64,000 bases of DNA from Flammeovirgaceae bacterium UBA5585 (GTDB lineage: Bacteria > Bacteroidota > Bacteroidia > Cytophagales > Cyclobacteriaceae): assembly GCA_002425185.1 (NCBI GenBank), contig DILT01000008.1, forward strand, positions 62,001 through 126,000, written 5' to 3'. The translations under genes and the position numbers were made by a program. Under the pieces are notes generated by a model, which worked only from the letters and a program-made list of their open reading frames with translations, ran no database searches and was not told where the DNA came from. Shown here one piece after another: positions 61,072 through 64,000 of the stretch. Each line of letters starts with the position of its first letter. Positions within the stretch are counted from its first letter, which is position 1.

Positions 61072-61986
61072 GTGGAAGCACTTACCGCCAAAAATGTAAC
61101 CAAGCGTTATACCCAGCACCTTGCGCTGGATGATGTGTCGCTCACCATTCCTGAAAAAAGTATTTACGGACTTTTGGGACCTAATGGGGCAGGCAAAACA
61201 ACATTGATAAGAATTATCAACCAGATCATTGATGCCGACAGTGGAGCCATCACGATCTTCAATGAAAAGCTTAGCGCAAAACATATTGGTACGATAGGCT
61301 ACCTGCCCGAAGAACGTGGGCTTTACAAGAAGCTGAAAGTCGGGGAGCAACTGCTTTACCTGGCCCAGCTTAAAGGGATGAGTAAGGCGGAGGCGTTGGA
61401 CAAACTTAAAGTATGGCTTACGAAGTTTGAGATCAAAGACTGGTGGAATAAAAAAGTTGAAGACCTTAGTAAGGGCATGGCCCAAAAAGTGCAGTTTGTA
61501 AGCACCGTATTGCACGAACCCAAGTTGATTATTCTGGATGAGCCCTTTTCTGGCTTTGATCCAATCAATGCGCAACTTATCACCAATGAAATTCTGGGGA
61601 TGCGCGATAAAGGTTCTACCATTATTTTCTCCACACACCGTATGGAAACTGTAGAAGCCTTATGCGATCATATTGCCTTAATAAACCGATCGAAAAAAAT
61701 ATTGGAAGGCCCCAAAAAACAGATTAAAGATGCCTACAAAACCAATACGTTTTCAGTGGAACACCGTGGAAGCATTCAGTTGCCGGCCGAAAAATACGAT
61801 TTGCTGGAGCAACGAAACCCGGAAGATAGTTTTTACCACTCCACCGTTCGCATTCGCGGAACCGGAACACCGAACCAATTAATTCGCGACCTGGTGGAAA
61901 TTACAGAAGTTCATGGCTTTACCGAAAAAGTACCCACCATGAGTGAAATTTTTATCAGCCTGGTAAAAGAAGACCCATCCCATTAA
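61072..61986 (+). CDS. ABC transporter ATP-binding protein (NatA-like)
   Basis: The 304 residues form an ABC ATPase: Walker A GPNGAGKTT near 40, Q-loop region YLPEERGLYKKL, signature LSKGMAQKV, and Walker B LIILDEPFSGFDP, with the switch His in STHRMETVE. The C-terminal part (about 215-304) is a DUF4162-like extension found in NatA-type exporters. It starts with GTG at 61072. A TATCTTTTG box (61031-61039) may drive it. The permease gene follows after 19 bp. The substrate is unknown; NatAB exports sodium in Bacillus. Confidence 0.93.
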   Translation: MEALTAKNVTKRYTQHLALDDVSLTIPEKSIYGLLGPNGAGKTTLIRIINQIIDADSGAITIFNEKLSAKHIGTIGYLPEERGLYKKLKVGEQLLYLAQLKGMSKAEALDKLKVWLTKFEIKDWWNKKVEDLSKGMAQKVQFVSTVLHEPKLIILDEPFSGFDPINAQLITNEILGMRDKGSTIIFSTHRMETVEALCDHIALINRSKKILEGPKKQIKDAYKTNTFSVEHRGSIQLPAEKYDLLEQRNPEDSFYHSTVRIRGTGTPNQLIRDLVEITEVHGFTEKVPTMSEIFISLVKEDPSH

Positions 61987-62005
61987 CCTTTACAACGACA
62001 ACACT

Positions 62006-63331
62006 ATGAATAAGATATGGCTAATCATGCAGCGTGAATTTCTGAACCGTGTTCAGAAAAAATCTTTTCTTATCGCTACTATACTCATTCCACTCATTTT
62101 TCCGGCTGTTATCGGCATTATGGGTTTCATCTTAATGAAGCAGGAAAAAAGCGCAGGCGTATCGATAGTTGAAGTACTTGATGAGAGTGGTAAAATAAAC
62201 CTGGAAAACACCAGTAAGTTTGAATTTATTCCGCTCAGTGGAAGCCTGGACCAGGCCAAAACTACTTTTAGTCAGTCTACTCATTTTGCCCTGTTATACA
62301 TTCCTTCTTTTGAACTTGCCAAACCAGAAGGGATGACATTATACACCAAAGAAAACCCCGGTGTACGAAAAATGGGAGACCTTGAAAGTATGCTGGAGAG
62401 ACGCATCCATGATTTAAAACTGGAACAATTCAACATCGATAAAGAAACAATCAAAAGCCTGAAAACTTCGGTTGATCTCAAATCCATTAACCTGAGTGAA
62501 ACCGGGGTGGAGAAAGACAGCAATACCGGAATGCTTTACATCCTGGGTTTTGCCCTGGGGGTGCTGATTTATATGTTCGTACTTATTTACGGCATGCAGA
62601 TTATGCTGGGCGTAATTGAAGAAAAGACAAGTAAAATTGTGGAGGTGATTGTTTCTTCTGTCAAACCCTTTCAACTCATGATGGGTAAGATTCTAGGAAT
62701 CGCCTCCGTGGGCTTGTTGCAGTTTACCATTTGGGTTTTATTGATCAGCGTATTGTCAACGGCAACGCTAAGTCTGTTTGGATTGAATAATCCACAGCAA
62801 CAAGCTATGGAACAGGTAACCAAACAAGTTGACGATCCTGAGGTGACAGAAGCCATGCAGAGCAATCAGAAAATTATGAATGTGCTTCAGTCGGTGAATG
62901 AAATTCCTTTCGGGTACATTGTATTTAATTTTGCGTTTTACTTTTTGGGAGGATATTTATTGTACGGAGCCTTGTTCGCAGCGGTTGGTTCAGCGGTTGA
63001 TTCACAGCAGGAAGCCCAGCAATTTACCTTTCCAATAACACTGCCCCTCATCATTGCCTATTTCGGATTATTTATGTTCATTCTGAACGATCCGCACAGC
63101 ACAGCCAGTTTTTGGTTCTCGATTATACCCTTTACATCGCCCGTAGCTATGGTGGGTCGTTTAGGTTATGATCCTCCACTCTGGCAGCTTATTCTTTCAC
63201 AGGTATTACTTATCGGAGGCTTCATTTTTACCACCTGGATTGCCGGAAGAATTTACAGGGTAGGTATTCTTATGCACGGTACGAAGGTGAACTATAAAGT
63301 TTTAGCCAAGTGGTTTATGATGAAAGGCTGA
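62006..63331 (+). CDS. ABC-2 type permease (NatB-like)
   Basis: A 441-residue membrane protein: a first helix (about 20-45), a large extracytoplasmic domain (about 46-170) and about five more helices from 178 on (for example TGMLYILGFALGVLIYMFVL and FGYIVFNFAFYFLGGYLLYG). The motif EEKTSKIVEVIVSSVKPFQ, after the second helix, is characteristic of ABC-2 exporters of the NatB type. It pairs with the ATPase gene just upstream, and the two form one unit that ends at a strong terminator. Confidence 0.92.
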   Translation: MNKIWLIMQREFLNRVQKKSFLIATILIPLIFPAVIGIMGFILMKQEKSAGVSIVEVLDESGKINLENTSKFEFIPLSGSLDQAKTTFSQSTHFALLYIPSFELAKPEGMTLYTKENPGVRKMGDLESMLERRIHDLKLEQFNIDKETIKSLKTSVDLKSINLSETGVEKDSNTGMLYILGFALGVLIYMFVLIYGMQIMLGVIEEKTSKIVEVIVSSVKPFQLMMGKILGIASVGLLQFTIWVLLISVLSTATLSLFGLNNPQQQAMEQVTKQVDDPEVTEAMQSNQKIMNVLQSVNEIPFGYIVFNFAFYFLGGYLLYGALFAAVGSAVDSQQEAQQFTFPITLPLIIAYFGLFMFILNDPHSTASFWFSIIPFTSPVAMVGRLGYDPPLWQLILSQVLLIGGFIFTTWIAGRIYRVGILMHGTKVNYKVLAKWFMMKG

Positions 63332-63360
63332 TAACCGACTTATACTAACTTTTGAAATAG

Positions 63361-63389
63361 TAGCGGATGCCGGGCATCCGCTATTTTTG
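63361..63389 (+). terminator. Strong intrinsic terminator after the ABC permease gene
   Basis: TAGCGGATGC (63361-63370), loop CGG, GCATCCGCTA (63374-63383), then TTTTTG: a 10-bp perfect stem followed by a T-run. Its end also contains TATTTTTG (63382-63389), an exact -7-type box for the next gene. Confidence 0.9.
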
Positions 63390-63406
63390 TTTATTTTTCA
63401 TCACCA

Positions 63407-64000
63407 ATGGCCAGGAGATCTTCCATTCCTTCTTCAGAATTCTATGCCAGCAACACCAACGTGAAGTGGATCGTGCTGGTGGCCTCTGTGCTCATTAGTG
63501 TGGGTTCTATTTACTACACTAAGGTACTGGTCGATCAACTGAAAAGTCGTGAACGGCAACAGGTCGAACTGTTTGCACGTGCCATTGAATACACCCTGAG
63601 CAATGAAGCAGAGAACCTGCTGTTCGTAACCGATGAAATTATCTTCAAGAACAACTCCATCCCCACCATATACATCACCGGAGAGAACAGCTACCAGTAT
63701 CGGAATATTGATATCAATGAATCATGGCCGGCAAAAAGAAAGGAAGAATTTCTTCATAAGCAGGTTGAAGAAATGAAAGCCTCCTATGATCCCATTGAGA
63801 TGACCTACCGAAACGAGGCGGGTGATGTAGAAATTTTAGGCTATGTGTACTACAAGAATTCCTTTTTGCTCACCCAGTTGATCCTCTATCCATATTTACA
63901 ACTTTCCGTCATTGCCATCTTTGCATTTATCGCCTATCTGGCATTTAATTATTCAAAAGCCGCTGAACAAAACCGGGTTTGGGTAGGATTGGCCAAGGAA
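63407..64000 (+). CDS. Membrane-bound sensor histidine kinase, N-terminal part cut by window edge
   Basis: The ATG at 63407 starts 198 codons that run off the window. The visible part has a membrane helix (about 20-38), a periplasmic sensor domain (about 40-157), a second helix (about 160-181) and then AAEQNRVWVGLAKE. That last stretch matches what leads into the H-box of Bacteroidota histidine kinases (AKE.AHQLGTPL). The catalytic part lies beyond the window, so the kinase call is an inference from the linker. Start: the terminator of the ABC genes lies just upstream. Confidence 0.8.
   Translation, partial: MARRSSIPSSEFYASNTNVKWIVLVASVLISVGSIYYTKVLVDQLKSRERQQVELFARAIEYTLSNEAENLLFVTDEIIFKNNSIPTIYITGENSYQYRNIDINESWPAKRKEEFLHKQVEEMKASYDPIEMTYRNEAGDVEILGYVYYKNSFLLTQLILYPYLQLSVIAIFAFIAYLAFNYSKAAEQNRVWVGLAKE

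Noticed and set aside
1..64000. CRISPR arrays, tRNA, rRNA, integrases, transposases
   Set aside because: I saw no regularly spaced repeats, no cloverleaf-like sequence and no recombinase motifs in any reading frame listed or read by eye.

Overview
The window looks like chromosomal DNA of a free-living member of the Bacteroidota, most likely order Cytophagales. The reasons are: a full-length SprA translocon of the type IX secretion system (T9SS), a secreted protein with a T9SS C-terminal sorting tail, several phylum-typical families (DUF1599, DUF4292, DUF4837, a DoxX-plus-thioredoxin-like fusion), a DnaJ with a reduced zinc finger, Bacteroidota-type promoters (TTTG, then TAnnTTTG) and a single-subunit short-chain threonine dehydrogenase. 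Genes are densely packed on both strands. No rRNA, tRNA, CRISPR array, insertion sequence or prophage was seen. Both window edges cut genes: aroK on the left and a sensor histidine kinase on the right.

Layout. 1-3.5 kb: aroK, DoxX and DUF1599 genes, divergent from folP-cdaA (folate and c-di-AMP synthesis). 3.5-12 kb: a large BNR-repeat exported protein, the threonine degradation pair kbl/tdh, and a T9SS cargo protein. 12.3-22 kb: an envelope cluster (flippase, TPR protein, DUF4292 lipoprotein, EnvC-like protein, TatA, GatA-like amidase, MltD-like transglycosylase, DUF4837). 22-33.6 kb: maeB, ruvA, sprA, gcvH, lipA. 33.7-39 kb: a cupin and a run of exported hydrolases. 39-46.8 kb: gcvP, two paralogous secreted CxFCG proteins flanking an M28 peptidase and an unlisted 51-residue membrane protein, a TauE/SafE transporter and the serine dehydratase alpha subunit. 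46.8-48.3 kb: a small AT-rich accessory patch with short unknown genes, a frameshifted antitoxin-like gene and a gene remnant. 48.3-53.4 kb: an OmpA-like-domain protein of unusual architecture, an SPFH lipoprotein, two membrane proteins and upp. 53.4-64 kb: an M42-like peptidase, a Tat-exported GH109-type protein, hpt, adk, obgE, grpE, dnaJ, a toastrack-like protein, a NatAB-like ABC exporter and a histidine kinase.

How the genes fit together. Kbl and Tdh turn threonine into glycine and acetyl-CoA. GcvP and GcvH (lipoylated through LipA) oxidise glycine, SdaA deaminates serine, and MaeB links malate to pyruvate, so the window holds much of an amino-acid catabolic route (gcvT is not here). SprA, the T9SS cargo, the many exported peptidases, the amidohydrolase, the GH109-like protein and TatA suit a bacterium living on polymers and peptides.

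I did not find a clearly new multi-gene system. The best leads are the broken antitoxin with a slippery A8 run, REP-like paired hairpins at several loci, the CxFCG paralogue pair, the internal-OmpA 814-residue protein, the lipidated SPFH protein, and overlapping divergent start codons at the DUF1599/folP junction.
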